Of a stretch of DNA of 7,062 nucleotides, positions 6,083-7,062 are shown in pieces. This stretch comes from Spirochaetaceae bacterium (GTDB lineage Bacteria; Spirochaetota; Spirochaetia; Treponematales; Breznakiellaceae), in contig JAITGJ010000251.1 in the NCBI GenBank assembly GCA_031280705.1, forward strand, positions 1 through 7,062. The letters are read 5' to 3'. The translations under genes were made by a program, and so were the position numbers. The notes under the pieces are model-generated. The model had not been told where the DNA came from. It saw only the letters and a list, made by a program, of their open reading frames with translations, and searched no databases. Positions within the stretch are counted from its first letter, which is position 1, and the number at the start of each line of letters is the position of its first letter.

Positions 6083-6934
6083 ATGGAAAAGAAGAAAATC
6101 CTTTTGGTAACCGTATCGGTCGGTATGTTTCTGGTGGTTGCCGTTGGTACGGCAATTCTTGTGTTTACTCCCCGGCAGGAAACCACCGCGCAGGCAGCAA
6201 TTGCCCAGAGTCCGGTTGAGCCGGGAACGGGCGGTACGGCCCTTCCCGGCGCGGGATCTCCCCCTGCCGCGTTGTCAGGCAGTCAGGGGGCGGCGTCTTC
6301 CGCGGCCACATCCCCCGTGCCCGCGTGGAACACGCAAGCGGCGGGCGCCGGTACTCCCCTGGCGGAAACCGCCGCCCCGGCCGGAGAATCTTCCGCCGCG
6401 CCGCTTCCCGCTCCTGCGGTTCCGCCTTCTTCGGCTGATTCGTATTTTGTGGTTGACGCGGCCCCCGTGGGGACCGGCAAGCCGGACGGCGAAGTAATTG
6501 TTTCCGTTCCCCGGCCCCGGCAGGCAGCGTCTCCCGCCGCGGCCATTCCCGCGTCGCCCGCTCCCGCCCCGGCGCGGGCCGTCCCGCGCGAAACACCGCC
6601 GGCTCCCCGTCCCGTGGCCGCGGCCGCCCCCCCCGTGCAGAGCGCCGCCGCGCGTCCGGCGGCAAAATCCGCCCTCTCCCGGAGGAACAGCGCCTGGTGG
6701 GTTCAGGCCGGATCATTTTCCAGCATGAATCACGCCGATTCGGCCAAGGACAATCTGGCTTTGCGGGGCATCACATCTATCGTGGAAAACAGCGATGTTA
6801 ACGGCAAAATCTGGTACCGGGTCCGTATCGGCCCCTATACGTCCCAGAACGAGGCCGATTACTGGCTCGCGTTGATCAAAACAATGGAAGGCTTTGAGCA
6901 AAGCCAGATTTGGCAAAGCCCGATAATTAACTAG
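6083..6934 (+). CDS. Membrane-anchored SPOR-domain protein with a long Pro/Ala linker
   Basis: The 283-residue product has three parts. Residues 2-5 are charged (E-K-K-K) and lead into one hydrophobic segment at about 6-28, a signal anchor with the N-terminus inside. Residues about 33-200 are Pro/Ala/Ser/Gly-rich and probably disordered, spanning the periplasm. Residues 204-279 form a SPOR domain: W206-V-Q-A-G-S-F, the helix with N-H-A-D-S-A-K-D-N-L, and a strand ending in W-Y-R-V-R-I-G-P-Y. SPOR domains bind peptidoglycan glycan strands lacking stem peptides, which are enriched at the division septum, so a cell-division or wall-remodelling role is likely. The architecture resembles FtsN and DedD, but there are no FtsN-specific marks I can confirm. 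ATG 6083 lies 2 bases after the coaE stop and begins with the anchor; an in-frame ATG at 6062 overlapping coaE would add only seven residues. Ribosome-site support is weak for both, suggesting coupling to coaE. Confidence 0.9.
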   Translation: MEKKKILLVTVSVGMFLVVAVGTAILVFTPRQETTAQAAIAQSPVEPGTGGTALPGAGSPPAALSGSQGAASSAATSPVPAWNTQAAGAGTPLAETAAPAGESSAAPLPAPAVPPSSADSYFVVDAAPVGTGKPDGEVIVSVPRPRQAASPAAAIPASPAPAPARAVPRETPPAPRPVAAAAPPVQSAAARPAAKSALSRRNSAWWVQAGSFSSMNHADSAKDNLALRGITSIVENSDVNGKIWYRVRIGPYTSQNEADYWLALIKTMEGFEQSQIWQSPIIN

Positions 6935-6935
6935 C

Positions 6936-6969
6936 GTCTGTCTATAATGTGGACACCTTATAGACAGAC
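6936..6969. repeat. Perfect 12-bp inverted repeat just after the SPOR gene
   Basis: GTCTGTCTATAA at 6936-6947 is the exact reverse complement of TTATAGACAGAC at 6958-6969, around a 10-base centre. The repeat starts 1 base after the SPOR gene stop. The arms are AT-richer than the surroundings and no T-run follows (TTCCTT), so it is a poor intrinsic terminator. Its left arm runs into a perfect TATAAT at 6943-6948. It may be an RNA 3'-end hairpin, a dimeric regulator site, or the end or remnant of a mobile element; the sequence alone does not decide. Confidence 0.85.
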
Positions 6970-6974
6970 TTCCT

Positions 6975-6991
6975 TGAAAATCGCATTTTCA
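6975..6991. other. Small AT-rich hairpin
   Basis: TGAAAAT at 6975-6981 pairs perfectly with ATTTTCA at 6985-6991 around a 3-base loop (CGC). It is one of a row of stems between the SPOR gene and the terminator. No function is evident; the stem is AT-rich and thus weak. Confidence 0.5.
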
Positions 6992-7005
6992 TAGCCCTTA
7001 GGCTA
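6992..7005. other. Small hairpin next to the previous one
   Basis: TAGCC at 6992-6996 pairs with GGCTA at 7001-7005 around the loop CTTA. It abuts the preceding stem with no gap, so the two could stack in RNA. Five base pairs alone are easily found by chance. Confidence 0.4.
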
Positions 7006-7017
7006 AGAAAACCGCCT

Positions 7018-7042
7018 CCGGGCCGTGCGGCCCGGTGTTTTT
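7018..7042 (+). terminator. Rho-independent terminator at the end of the gene run
   Basis: CCGGGCC at 7018-7024 and GGCCCGG at 7029-7035 form a 7-bp all-GC stem with a 4-base loop (GTGC), followed by TGTTTTT. An A-rich stretch at 7008-7011 upstream can pair with the T-run, so the element could also work weakly on the other strand. Its place about 83 bases after the last stop fits the end of the transcription unit. The bases from 7043 to the window end hold nothing I can identify. Confidence 0.82.
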
Positions 7043-7062
7043 CGGAGAATCCGCCGCAAATT

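Overview
The window holds six co-directional plus-strand genes packed closely together: fliS, a flgN-like gene, polA, a TPR/suppressor-of-fused gene, coaE and a SPOR-domain gene. The run ends in a cluster of inverted repeats and a good intrinsic terminator. Base composition is GC-rich by eye, except for the short AT-rich leader at the left end. A pair of flagellar export chaperones next to a bacterial polA, together with the style of the FliS, PolA and CoaE sequences, suggests a motile spirochaete, most plausibly a Treponema-like lineage. This placement is inference from protein character, not from a search.

Left end (1-115): an AT-rich leader carrying a sigma-28-like promoter candidate and a strong ribosome binding site for fliS. 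Then come fliS (filament-cap/flagellin export chaperone) and a FlgN-like chaperone gene (hook-filament junction proteins). Both carry low-complexity, basic Gly/Ala/Pro-rich insertions or tails that are unusual for these families.

Middle (1402-5444): polA encodes a full-length three-domain DNA polymerase I with intact 5' nuclease, proofreading and polymerase catalytic residues, but one otherwise highly conserved arginine in motif A is valine. A 107-base gap with a hairpin at the polA stop leads to a two-domain TPR plus suppressor-of-fused protein of unknown role.

Right end (5466-7062): coaE (last step of coenzyme A synthesis) has a non-canonical P-loop. It is followed 2 bases later by a membrane-anchored, Pro/Ala-rich SPOR-domain protein, probably binding septal peptidoglycan. 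Downstream lie a perfect 12-bp inverted repeat, two smaller hairpins and a GC-rich stem followed by a T-run.

The gaps between genes (8, 18, 107, 21 and 2 bases) suggest one transcription unit read from the flagellar promoter region to the terminator, with a possible partial break after polA. Apart from the flagellar pair, the products do not share a pathway. I found no CRISPR array, tRNA, rRNA, transposase or obvious defence system. No clearly new multi-gene system is visible; the oddities are at the level of residues, tails and palindromes.
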